Below, one piece after another: positions 1 to 8,170 of a stretch of DNA of 64,000 nt. A model generated the notes under the pieces. That model ran no database searches. It had not been told where the DNA came from and saw only the letters and a list, made by a program, of their open reading frames with translations. Numbering within the stretch: position 1 is the stretch's first letter; each line of letters begins with the position of its first letter. The DNA comes from UBA10649 sp965278965 (GTDB taxonomy: Bacteria; Actinomycetota; Actinomycetes; S36-B12), in the NCBI GenBank assembly GCA_965278965.1, contig OZ257127.1:930001-994000 (forward strand), read 5' to 3'. The position numbers and the translations under genes were made by a program.

Positions 1-188
1 ATCGAGAAGCAGGTCGAGTGAGCTGCCGCGATGAGCTCCTCGGGGCTGGTCACGCCGTTCGGCTCGGCCGAGCGGGCGGCCCACGTCACGGGGAACGTGC
101 CGGCACCGGACGACTCGAGGGTGACCTCACCCGAGCCCTCCATGAGGCTGCCGTTCCACTGGGCCTGCGCGCGACGGGTCGTCGCCAT
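1..188 (-). CDS. OsmC/Ohr-family peroxiredoxin, 5' part only
   Basis: Reading leftward from an ATG at 188 the frame stays open to the window edge, giving the first 62 or so residues; the C-terminal half lies outside. The protein begins MATTRRAQAQWNG, has a first beta region ending in EVTLESSGAGTF, then PEELIAAAHSTCF. The AAHxxCF segment carries the first redox cysteine of OsmC/Ohr enzymes, which reduce organic hydroperoxides in the cytoplasm. An SD-like run GGAGATGAC precedes the ATG. The second cysteine cannot be checked. Truncation is due to the window, not to mutation. OsmC rather than Ohr cannot be decided from this part. Confidence 0.85.
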   Translation of the reverse strand, partial: MATTRRAQAQWNGSLMEGSGEVTLESSGAGTFPVTWAARSAEPNGVTSPEELIAAAHSTCFS

Positions 189-295
189 GTCATCTCCTGT
201 CGATTGGGGGTAGTGACCCCGACGCTATTGGCGACCCGCCACGTCGGCAAGGGCGGGGGCGTCCCGGAATGACCACACGAGACAATGGCCCGCCA

Positions 296-368
296 GCGCC
301 CGTAGCTCAATGGATAGAGCAACCGGTTTCTACCCGGTCGGCTGGGGGTTCGAGTCCCTCCGGGCGCA
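296..368 (+). tRNA. tRNA-Arg (anticodon TCT)
   Basis: A 73-base cloverleaf: acceptor GCGCCCG pairs with CGGGCGC, D-arm GCTC/GAGC, anticodon stem ACCGG/CCGGT with loop TTTCTAC (anticodon TCT, reads AGA), T-arm GGGGG/CCCTC around TTCGAGT, discriminator A at 368. CCA is not encoded. It stands alone between the OsmC gene and the MBL-fold gene. The region to its right is less GC-rich than the window average, but I found no second copy of the tRNA 3' end that would mark an integrated element. Confidence 0.95.
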
Positions 369-413
369 CTCGTCGCAATGTCGGGTTCCGCCTGCGCGGA
401 CAATCGCCCCGAG

Positions 414-1493
414 CTAGCAGCCACGTCCTCGACGTGCCGCCAAAGCGAACGACGGGACTGGCGCACCGCTGACAGAAACCAGATCCCGGGATACGAGAAG
501 CACAAGGTGAGCGAGGGTCTCGGTTACGGCAATCACCCTCATCCACCCTGGGTACTCGTCCCACGGCCTGGACCAGGTAAGCCGAGCCGCGAGCGCCCAG
601 GCGCTCTCGCCGGGGTGCGAGGCGACGAGAGTCAACAGCTCAGCGAGCCGCTTCTCGTGGTGACCAGTCAGTTCGTCGACTCGTGCCGCGAGATCGCCGA
701 ACCGCCACTCGTGCGCGGGGAGCACTCCACGGACCTCGAGATTGCGCACGGCAGCGAGTGAGTCCAAGTAGTCCTTGAGGGGGTTGGCGGACTCCCCCTG
801 AATGACCGAGATGTTGGGCGTGATGCGGGGCAGCACGTGGTCGCCCGCGAAGAAGGACCCCGAGCTCTCATCGATGAAGCACAGGTGGCCCGGAGTGTGG
901 CCCGGCGTATGAATCGCGCGCAGGTCGAACGCGCCGGCTCTGATCAGGTCACCGTCGAGGATCTCCCGATCGGGCACCGTGCCGAGCGACTTGGCGAAGT
1001 GCTCCGACAGGGAAGCCACGATCGAGACCGCATCTCCGGTCGAGGCGCCAAGAGACTCCAGCCACGCAGTCTGAGAGCGCGCAAACTCACTCAGGTCGGT
1101 CTCCCCAAATCGCCGCAGGACCGCTGCATCGGCGGGATGGAGGCCGATCCAGGCACCCGACTCCTCTCGGATGCGCGCCGCCTGACCCACATGATCGTGA
1201 TGGAAGTGCGTGACAATCACGCCTTCGACATCGGAGATCCCTGCGCCGATCACCTGCAAGCCAGCAACCAGATGATCCCAAGCCGCTCCGCCACCGACGC
1301 CAGCGTCGAGCAGTACGAGCGAGCCGCGGGACTCAAAGCAGTACACCGTCGTGTAGCGCAACGGGCTGCCGTCGATAGGAACCGGCAAAGACCAGAGTCC
1401 GTCGTAGAGCGCCTCCACCTGCGGTAGCTCCCGCGCGAGCCATGCCGCCTTCTGATCGGTCGCCTCGAACGCCCCTGCGTAGTCGCCTGTCAT
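414..1493 (-). CDS. MBL-fold metallo-hydrolase
   Basis: About 359 residues with the zinc-binding THFHHDH motif at residues 95-101, a later HTPGH histidine and an FAGDH aspartate, i.e. the full ligand set of the metallo-beta-lactamase/glyoxalase II superfamily. The C-terminal third is helical, as in the MBL proteins found beside CoA-catabolism genes. Such proteins hydrolyse thioesters, lactones or phosphoesters; the substrate is not visible. ATG 1493 was chosen over an in-frame GTG at 1508, because the GAGGA motif abuts that GTG. It is the last gene of a leftward series after the ABC transporter, 153 bases downstream of the permease. Confidence 0.8.
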   Translation of the reverse strand: MTGDYAGAFEATDQKAAWLARELPQVEALYDGLWSLPVPIDGSPLRYTTVYCFESRGSLVLLDAGVGGGAAWDHLVAGLQVIGAGISDVEGVIVTHFHHDHVGQAARIREESGAWIGLHPADAAVLRRFGETDLSEFARSQTAWLESLGASTGDAVSIVASLSEHFAKSLGTVPDREILDGDLIRAGAFDLRAIHTPGHTPGHLCFIDESSGSFFAGDHVLPRITPNISVIQGESANPLKDYLDSLAAVRNLEVRGVLPAHEWRFGDLAARVDELTGHHEKRLAELLTLVASHPGESAWALAARLTWSRPWDEYPGWMRVIAVTETLAHLVLLVSRDLVSVSGAPVPSFALAARRGRGC

Positions 1494-1646
1494 GTCCTGG
1501 TCACGCACTCCTCAGGGAGTCGTCCGGTGGTGGCGGGCAAAAGGTCAACGGATCGTACTGACGCTGTCGGTGACCACTGCCCTCACAGCGGCCACCGACA
1601 GCATCAGCCTCGCGGCTTGACGTGCTCGGGACACGACAAGCCACCC

Positions 1647-2720
1647 TCACCCGGACTCGATCAGGTCCTTGTCGCGAGACTTCTCCGCACCATCGATCGG
1701 AGCCGACTTGCCCTTCCGAAGGTTGCGGTACGCACGGCCGACATGCTTCCGACTGGCGAGCGAGACCGCGATCAGGAGCGCGACGCCGTTGAACAATGGC
1801 GTGATCCAGTACTCGTTGCCGAAGAACGTCAGCTGAAGCCCCGCTACTGCGGTCGCAAGGACGTAGAGCGCGATGAGTGTGCCCCACACGTTCGGCCTGC
1901 CCTTGATCTGCGTCGCGCCGAAGAACACCGCCGCGAACGCCGCGAACAGGAAGCTCGGACCGTACTCTTGCGAGAAGACGCCGACCTTGCTTAGGAGGAG
2001 GACGCCGGCGAGGCCAGCGATGGCTCCGGAACAGACCATCGACGCCCACGCGAGGCGGTTGACTCGAACGCCCGCAAGTTTCGCGGCTTCGGGGTTGCCG
2101 CCTGCGGCAAACAGGCTGCGCCCAAGCGCCGTGTGTTCAAGCAGGTACCAAAGGATGACCGCGAGCCCGAACAGGTAGTAGACGTCGAAGCTGACTCCAA
2201 GCAGCCTTCCCTGGCTCATTGCTGTGAACCAGTAGGGGGTGTCGGCGACGATCTGGCTGTTCTGGGTAATGAGATAGGTCAATGCCGTCGCAACCTGGCT
2301 GATGCCGAGAGTCGCGATGAACGAGTTCACATTCAGTTTGACCATGATGAAGCCGCTGACGAAACCACAGGTAGCGGTCAAGGCGATGGCGATCAGGCTG
2401 GCCGCTAGCGCGTCCATGCCGTTGTTGGTCAGGACGGCAGTAGTGGCCATCGCAAGCGCGAGCAAAGCGCCGACGGAGAAGTCGAAGTTTCCGCCACACA
2501 GCGGAATGAGAATTGCCAGTGCGAGTAGCGCAGTGGTGACGTGATCAGAAAGCACGATCTGCGCGGTCAGCAGCGTCGGAAACAGGGTAGGAGCTGTGAT
2601 GGTGAAAAGAACGACAAAGATGAAGAACAGCCACACCGCGCTGAAGTTCCTGAAACTGCCAGCTAGCAGAGTGTCGAAGCTCCGACCGCCGCCCGAGCGC
2701 GCTTCCACTGGGGTTGTCAC
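1647..2720 (-). CDS. ABC transporter permease, RbsC-type
   Basis: 357 residues, strongly hydrophobic, with roughly nine to ten membrane segments, e.g. FFIFVVLFTITAPTLF near the N terminus and later alanine/leucine-rich spans. The fold and length match the BPD_transp_2 permeases of ribose/sugar-type importers. The GTG start at 2720 overlaps the ATPase stop by four bases (GTGA), so the two are translationally coupled. It would form the membrane channel for the binding protein at 4388-5530. The solute is unknown: the surrounding acyl-CoA genes make a carboxylic or isoprenoid compound at least as likely as a sugar. The C-terminal tail is charged and lysine-rich. Confidence 0.88.
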   Translation of the reverse strand: MTTPVEARSGGGRSFDTLLAGSFRNFSAVWLFFIFVVLFTITAPTLFPTLLTAQIVLSDHVTTALLALAILIPLCGGNFDFSVGALLALAMATTAVLTNNGMDALAASLIAIALTATCGFVSGFIMVKLNVNSFIATLGISQVATALTYLITQNSQIVADTPYWFTAMSQGRLLGVSFDVYYLFGLAVILWYLLEHTALGRSLFAAGGNPEAAKLAGVRVNRLAWASMVCSGAIAGLAGVLLLSKVGVFSQEYGPSFLFAAFAAVFFGATQIKGRPNVWGTLIALYVLATAVAGLQLTFFGNEYWITPLFNGVALLIAVSLASRKHVGRAYRNLRKGKSAPIDGAEKSRDKDLIESG

Positions 2721-4297
2721 GAATCCACCTCAACTTCGTTGTGTGAAACAGTCGATGTTCCTGAAGGGCTGGGTACGACTACCGATAACTGGAGCCGATC
2801 GAGATTTTCCTCGGTGATCTCCGCACCGACGAGTCGTCCGACGACGCGGCCGCGCTGCAGAACGACGACCTCAGAGCACAGACTCTCCAGTTCGAGGCTG
2901 TCGGATGAGCAGACGAGGACCGCGGAATCGGCCGCGATCTCGCGGATACGTGAGTGGATGTCGAGAACAGCCCCGACGTCAACGCCTTGTGTGGGCTCGT
3001 CAAGGATCAGCACGCGTGGCTTCACCAGCAAGCAGCGGGCGAGGATCACCTTCTGCTGATTGCCGCCACTGAGCGTGTCGATGCTGCCTTCGGGCGTGGC
3101 GCTGCGAATGCCCAACTGGGAGATCCACTTACGCACGCCCGGCCGTTCGGATCGAGCCGTCAATGGCGCCAGCCCTCGCCTGCCGCGCATCGCGCTTAGG
3201 GTCATGTTCTCGCGAATGTTCTGGGTCGGGACCACGCCGTTCGTATGTCTGTTCGCCGGGACCAGGGCAATGCCCCGTTTGACGGAACCTGCGGGGTCGT
3301 TGGCAGGAAGGACCTCGCCCCCGACCGTGATCTCGCCACCGCGAGGCAGGGCCCCCATCACCAGCAGAGCGACATCCTCGCGACCCGAACCCGTGATTCC
3401 TGCCACCCCGACGATTCGACCGGGCTCGACAGTCACGGACAGGTCGCGTACGACTTCGCCGGCCAGATGACTGATCTCGAGCCGACTACCGCCAAGTGCT
3501 TCTGATGTCCGCGGCGCCGGGGCCTGCACGTCCGGGCGGTCGCGCCAGACGGACGTGCCGATGAGGAGGTCCGTCAGCGAAGTCATCGTAAGGTCCGAAG
3601 CGAGCGTCGATGCGGCAACCTTGCCATCGCGCAAGACGGTGACGTGGTCACACGTCGTGAGGACCTCTTCGAGGTGATGGGTGACGTAGAGCACGGAGAC
3701 TCCTTGGTCCCGAAGATTCGAGACCAGTTCGAGCAGTCGATCTATCTCGGTCTCCGGCATCGTCGCGGTGACCTCGTCCAACAGAAGTACGCGCACCTCG
3801 GGGCGGCCCGGCCGGGCTACCAGCGCGCGGGCGATGGCGACAGCGCTTCGCGTTGCCGCGGAAAGGCCACCGACGGCGGCGCGGGGATTGACGTCGTAGC
3901 CGAGTCGGGCCATCTGTGCCTCGGCGCGGCGATGCTCCTTGCGCCACAAGATCCGCCCCGCAAATCCTGTGTCATACCCGGATCCGATGAGCATGTTCTC
4001 CGTGACCGACATCGTCGGGACGAGCCCAAGATTCTGATGGACCACGCGAAGGCCGAGGCCTTCCGAGTGCGCAGGAGATGCCCACTGGAGAGGTTCGCCC
4101 CCGATCCGAACCGCACTGCCCCCGTCGGGGACGTACTGGCCGGCCAGGATCTTGATGAGTGTCGACTTGCCCGAGCCGTTGTGTCCCACCAAGCCGTGAA
4201 TCTCACCAGTCTGAACGCCAAGGCTGACTCGGTCGAGCGCGCGCGTACCGGGGAACGTCATGCTCAGGTCGTCGACACTCAATGCGAGGTTGTCCAC
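2717..4297 (-). CDS. ABC transporter ATP-binding protein, RbsA-type (two ATPase domains)
   Basis: 526 residues with two tandem ABC domains. Domain 1 has Walker A GHNGSGKST (around residue 38), a weak signature LSAATRSAVAIA and Walker B LLLDEVTATM. Domain 2 has a degenerate Walker A (GITGSGRED), signature LSGGNQQK and Walker B LILDEPTQGVD. A degenerate second P-loop is normal for RbsA/MglA-type proteins, where only one site hydrolyses ATP efficiently. GTG start at 4297, preceded by AAGGAAGGGA. It is coupled by overlap to the permease and lies behind the binding-protein gene, from which a strong hairpin (4333-4374) separates it. Confidence 0.9.
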   Translation of the reverse strand: MDNLALSVDDLSMTFPGTRALDRVSLGVQTGEIHGLVGHNGSGKSTLIKILAGQYVPDGGSAVRIGGEPLQWASPAHSEGLGLRVVHQNLGLVPTMSVTENMLIGSGYDTGFAGRILWRKEHRRAEAQMARLGYDVNPRAAVGGLSAATRSAVAIARALVARPGRPEVRVLLLDEVTATMPETEIDRLLELVSNLRDQGVSVLYVTHHLEEVLTTCDHVTVLRDGKVAASTLASDLTMTSLTDLLIGTSVWRDRPDVQAPAPRTSEALGGSRLEISHLAGEVVRDLSVTVEPGRIVGVAGITGSGREDVALLVMGALPRGGEITVGGEVLPANDPAGSVKRGIALVPANRHTNGVVPTQNIRENMTLSAMRGRRGLAPLTARSERPGVRKWISQLGIRSATPEGSIDTLSGGNQQKVILARCLLVKPRVLILDEPTQGVDVGAVLDIHSRIREIAADSAVLVCSSDSLELESLCSEVVVLQRGRVVGRLVGAEITEENLDRLQLSVVVPSPSGTSTVSHNEVEVDS

Positions 4298-4332
4298 CGG
4301 CGAGATCCCTTCCTTTCCTGTGCAGAGTGAGG

Positions 4333-4374
4333 GGCGAGCGCCCCGACCGACCCTTGAAGGTCGGGGCGCTCGCC
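4333..4374 (-). terminator. 16-bp hairpin between binding-protein and ATPase genes
   Basis: Perfect inverted repeat: GGCGAGCGCCCCGACC at 4333-4348 pairs with 4359-4374 around a 10-base loop. In the direction of transcription it sits 13 bases after the stop of the binding-protein gene and 35 bases before the ATPase start. No T-run follows. This placement is typical of a partial terminator or 3' mRNA-stabilising stem that keeps binding-protein mRNA more abundant than ATPase/permease mRNA. Confidence 0.7.
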
Positions 4375-4387
4375 GTTGATCAACTGA

Positions 4388-5530
4388 CTACGAGACCTTC
4401 CACAGCTTCTTGAACTGACCGGTGTAGTTGATCGGTCCGGCGTACATCTGCGAGTTCGCCCTGGTGTTCTCCTGCGTCCACATGTAGAAGGGCATGCGTG
4501 CCTTCCAGTTCGGCACCAGCGAGTTGCCGACGCTCTGGCGCGCCATCGCATCAGCGACCTGCCAGCCGCCGTACTCCAAAGGCGAGCCAAGTCCCGAATC
4601 CAATTGCTTGTTGTAGATCTGCGGCAGGCTGAGAACGTTGACGGCTGACACCGACATGCCGATTCCGCCGGCGCCGATCTTGATCCCCGCTGCAGCAGCC
4701 TTGGCCTGGAGGTCCGTGCAGAAAGTGCCATTGCTGCAGGCGATCTGGTTCACCTCAGGATGTGATCGCAGGTACGCGATCACTGCGCTCGATGCTTTGC
4801 CGGTGAGCGTATCCGTATACGGAGCGTCGACCACTCCGTTGATGACGCAGCCGGGGCAGTACTTCGGAAGGTTCGCCTTGTACGAGGTCGCCCAAACCTG
4901 GAAGATCGCGAACTGCGGGACGTTGAACATCAACACATTTGCCTTGCCATTCGAGTACGCGGTCGTCTGGGCGGCGGCGAGCTGGCCCCGGTAGACCCAC
5001 CCAGTGGCGCTGTTAACGCTCGAATAGATCCCGTTGGCCGCGCCAGCAGGGACCCCGTCGCTGATGTTCATGAAGATAGGAATACCCGCGGCCTTCGCTG
5101 CGTCGATGCCTGGCTGCAGGATTTTGGTGTCAACGCCTGTGACGGCGATGTACTTCGCGCCTTGCTGAATTGCTTGCTGCACGAGGCCGACAGAGTCCGC
5201 GGGATTGGCCGGAAAGTTCAGCACAGTCGGGACCCATCCCAGAGCGGTAGCCGCCGCACTGAAGGCGTTCGCCCCACGCGCACCATCGGCGCCGGAGGCA
5301 CCGATGTAGAAGACCTTCAAACCCTTCGGCGGACGCTTGGTCAACGGGACGGTGATGGCGATCTTCGTCGGGTAGGTCGAGGCGTACTTGATTGCCTTCT
5401 TCGCAGCAATCACGCCGGGAGCGTCTGCAGCCGTCGCTGTGCCCGCGGCCGCCACCAGTGTGCCGGCAGCAATAGCGACCGCTGCGGCGGTCGCCAGGAC
5501 TCTACGTCCAGTGTTCGATGAGCGAGCCAT
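4388..5530 (-). CDS. ABC transporter substrate-binding protein (periplasmic-binding type 1)
   Basis: 380 residues. N-terminal signal peptide: ARSSNTGRR, then an Ala/Val-rich core ending near AGTATA-ADA; no lipobox cysteine, so it is probably cleaved by signal peptidase I or held by its N terminus. The mature part has alternating beta/alpha segments of the RbsB-like fold (VFYIGASGADGARG, GAKYIAVTGVD, AAGIPIFMNI) and four cysteines in the second half (CPGC, IACSNGTFC) that may form disulfides. It ends FKKLWKVS. ATG 5530 has a clear GAAGGAG. It is first in the transporter operon. The protein at 27146-28252 shares its layout and C-terminal FKKxW ending. Confidence 0.87.
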   Translation of the reverse strand: MARSSNTGRRVLATAAAVAIAAGTLVAAAGTATAADAPGVIAAKKAIKYASTYPTKIAITVPLTKRPPKGLKVFYIGASGADGARGANAFSAAATALGWVPTVLNFPANPADSVGLVQQAIQQGAKYIAVTGVDTKILQPGIDAAKAAGIPIFMNISDGVPAGAANGIYSSVNSATGWVYRGQLAAAQTTAYSNGKANVLMFNVPQFAIFQVWATSYKANLPKYCPGCVINGVVDAPYTDTLTGKASSAVIAYLRSHPEVNQIACSNGTFCTDLQAKAAAAGIKIGAGGIGMSVSAVNVLSLPQIYNKQLDSGLGSPLEYGGWQVADAMARQSVGNSLVPNWKARMPFYMWTQENTRANSQMYAGPINYTGQFKKLWKVS

Positions 5531-5715
5531 GCTTCTCCTTCATAGATGAGCGGTCGGTATGTGCTTGACAAGAGAGAGGGAGCTTCTTAATCCACAGCGG
5601 GGCGGTGCGCATCCGACCCGAACAGCTGGGGCGTCTTCCACGAAATCCGAAATCCGGCTTCAGTTCAATCGTGCCTCCTCGAATGCAATGGACCTGTGGT
5701 GGCTGGAGCTTGATC

Positions 5716-8091
5716 TCAGCGATTGCGCCAGGCGGGCGGTCGCTTCTCGGCGAAGGCTGCAATTCCTTCGTAGGCGTCGTAGCTGGTCATCAGTTCGTCG
5801 ATCAGGTGGCTTGGCGTGTTCGCCGCCTCGACCGTGTTGGGTACTCCTTGCATCTGCGCCATGTACGCAAGCGAGATCCGCACGGATGTTGGCGAGCCGT
5901 CCAAGATGCGGGCCGCAAGATCCCTTGCCCCGTCCAACGCCTTGCCAGGTGGCGTGACCTCGTTCACCAGACCCCACGTCTTCGCCTCGGTGGCATCGAT
6001 TCGGCGGCCGGTCAGGATCATCTCTGTGGCGACCTTCAGCGGCACCGTTCGAGGCAGTCGGATCAGGCCACCCGCTCCCGCGATCAGGCCAACCTTCACC
6101 TCGCTGAGAGCGAACAGTGCGGTCTCGTCTGCAACCACGAGATGGCACGCGAGGGCGATCTCGCAGCCGCCGCCCATCGCGAAGCCGTTCACAGCGGCGA
6201 TCACCGGCTTGGTCATGCCAGCGCGGCTGGTGAGGCCACCGAACCCGCCCTTCGGTATCCACATCGGCTTGCCTGAGGCCGAGTAGCGCAAGTCATTCCC
6301 CGCACTGAAGGCTTGATCGCCAGCACCGACGAGAATCGCGACCCACAACTCCGGATCGGCGAAGAAGACATCGAACACCTCGTCGAGCTCTTCGTTCGCC
6401 ATCGGGTTCAGGCTGTTTCGGGCCTCAGGACGATTGATCGTCACTTCGAGCAGGTGGCCATCACGGCGAACGGCGACGTACTCATAGTCGTCGCGCAGCA
6501 CGTTGCTGCGAGGTGGCAGCAGTGTGTCCAACTGCTCCGGCGTCGTCGAGACCCGATTGCCGAAACCGAACGATCGAACGAAGACCTGCTGACCCACTGG
6601 CTGATCGGATGCCAGGAGGCCGAGGACCAGTTCGTCACCCGACTCTGTCGTCGCGAGGAATCGCTGACCGGTGGCGTCCAATCGACCGATGACAATGCCG
6701 GTTCGCTCGCCATCGCGCGAGTGCTTGATGGTGAACGTCTCGATGGTTGCCCAGCCATCTGCCTGTAGAGCCGTCGGCACGTCAGCGACAGCATCGAGCT
6801 CGGACTGCAGGATCGCGCTGCCCGACGGACGCCACGGCGTCGGAGAGGTCGAGTAGACGCCCACCGAGTACTTGCTGAGCATCCCGCCGTTGGCACCGAC
6901 GAACCCGAAGGTCCCGGGCGCCGAGCGCGCGCGCTGGACGGTCTCGGCGATTCCGTGCATCGAATAGTTGTTTCCGGCACCACCGAAGAAGGGCAGTCCT
7001 CCGGTCAGGGTCAGCCCACGCGGATCATCGGCGGCAAGGCCCAGACCATCGGCGACCACGGAGACGGCCACCGGGAAGCACGAGTACAGATCGAACGTCG
7101 CAACATCGCTCGCGGTGATCCCCGCAACATCGAGGGCCAGGCGTGCGGCGGCGACCTGCGACGGGGCATTGCCGAGATCCGGGCGATCGAGCAGCCCCTT
7201 CTCTCGAGTGTCCGCGTGCCCGTGAAGGAACACCCAACGATCCTGCGGAACTCCAAGGCGCTGAGCCGCAGCAACGGACATGAGCAGCACGGCCGCGCCC
7301 TGGTTGACTTTCTCGCGAGCGACGACGTACCGGGTGTAGGGGTCAGCGATCTCCCGGTTCGCGTCCGTCGGTGTGACGAGCTCGGCGGCGCTGCGCTCAA
7401 CGGGCGCCGAGGAGTGCGGGTTCTTCGCCGCTACCCGAGTGAATGGCTCGAAGAGATCTCCGATCGAGGCGGCGTAGTCGGCACGCGACATCCCGAGCCG
7501 TGCGCGGCGCGCGTTCTCGAGGAGCCCGTACATCTCTGGTGCACCAACAAGACCGTGAGCCACCTGGTGCATCGTGATCAGGCCGGCGAGCCCGAACCCA
7601 CGATCCTCCAAGCTGCCCTCGACGTGCTCAGACCAGTCCGGACGATCGTCGGCCTTGCGGAGCGCTTCGGCGGTCGAGATCGCCTCAGCGCCGAAGATCA
7701 GGACCACCTCGGCGTCGCCTGACGAGATCGTGGAGGCCAGCTCGTTCACGAGATGCTGCGGGCTCTGCCCGCCAGAGACTTCGAGGATGGCCCGTTGCGG
7801 TGCGGCGCCCAGCCGGAGCGCGACCGACCGGGGGAAGTTGTCCGAGCGGCCGAGAGGCGCGCGCGCACCTGGAACGGAGTTCTCGAACTGCCGTGTGCCG
7901 GCAACGGCATCGATGCGGGCCGCGACGGCTGCTGGGTCGACGCCGGTGTCGGCGAGCGCTTCCCGCGCAGCGTCCGCTGCAAGGTCGACGACAGAGCGGC
8001 GCCGATAGCCAGGATCGTCAAGGCGCTCACTGGACTGGCCGACGCCGACGATGACTGGGGTTCGCGGGTCGAGGTCTGCGATGGAGGTCAA
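5716..8091 (-). CDS. Fusion: thiolase-like protein (TLP1 type) + enoyl-CoA hydratase/isomerase
   Basis: 791 residues in one frame. Residues about 1-410 are a thiolase fold starting TPVIVGVGQSSER; the position of the usual nucleophilic cysteine reads VSGGQSPQ (105-112), so it has no catalytic Cys, as in TLP/SCP2-like proteins. Residues about 410-525 match the extra C-terminal beta domain of type 1 thiolase-like proteins (TIETFTIKHSRDGERTGIVI). Residues about 530-791 are a crotonase-fold hydratase with oxyanion-hole AGNDLRY and GFAMGGGCEIA and both expected glutamates (GGCE, SEVKVG). TTG start at 8091 with GGAG six bases upstream. It lies 79 bases after the acyl-CoA synthetase gene. The hydratase half looks active; the thiolase half may be a retro-aldolase, scaffold or binding domain. 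Confidence 0.88.
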   Translation of the reverse strand: MTSIADLDPRTPVIVGVGQSSERLDDPGYRRRSVVDLAADAAREALADTGVDPAAVAARIDAVAGTRQFENSVPGARAPLGRSDNFPRSVALRLGAAPQRAILEVSGGQSPQHLVNELASTISSGDAEVVLIFGAEAISTAEALRKADDRPDWSEHVEGSLEDRGFGLAGLITMHQVAHGLVGAPEMYGLLENARRARLGMSRADYAASIGDLFEPFTRVAAKNPHSSAPVERSAAELVTPTDANREIADPYTRYVVAREKVNQGAAVLLMSVAAAQRLGVPQDRWVFLHGHADTREKGLLDRPDLGNAPSQVAAARLALDVAGITASDVATFDLYSCFPVAVSVVADGLGLAADDPRGLTLTGGLPFFGGAGNNYSMHGIAETVQRARSAPGTFGFVGANGGMLSKYSVGVYSTSPTPWRPSGSAILQSELDAVADVPTALQADGWATIETFTIKHSRDGERTGIVIGRLDATGQRFLATTESGDELVLGLLASDQPVGQQVFVRSFGFGNRVSTTPEQLDTLLPPRSNVLRDDYEYVAVRRDGHLLEVTINRPEARNSLNPMANEELDEVFDVFFADPELWVAILVGAGDQAFSAGNDLRYSASGKPMWIPKGGFGGLTSRAGMTKPVIAAVNGFAMGGGCEIALACHLVVADETALFALSEVKVGLIAGAGGLIRLPRTVPLKVATEMILTGRRIDATEAKTWGLVNEVTPPGKALDGARDLAARILDGSPTSVRISLAYMAQMQGVPNTVEAANTPSHLIDELMTSYDAYEGIAAFAEKRPPAWRNR

Positions 8092-8170
8092 CGTGACTCC
8101 GTTCGGTCGAAGGTGCGATGCCGTAGGTCGAGCGGGAAGCAGGGTTCGAGCGACGTCCGAACCGAGGCGA

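Noticed and set aside
296..368. tRNA-Arg as an attachment site for an integrated element
   Set aside because: No direct repeat of the tRNA 3' end and no integrase gene were found in the window.
5531..5715. TACCGACCGCTCAT-like half palindrome upstream of the first binding-protein gene
   Set aside because: Only one half resembles a TetR-type site and no second copy was found; too weak to list as an operator.
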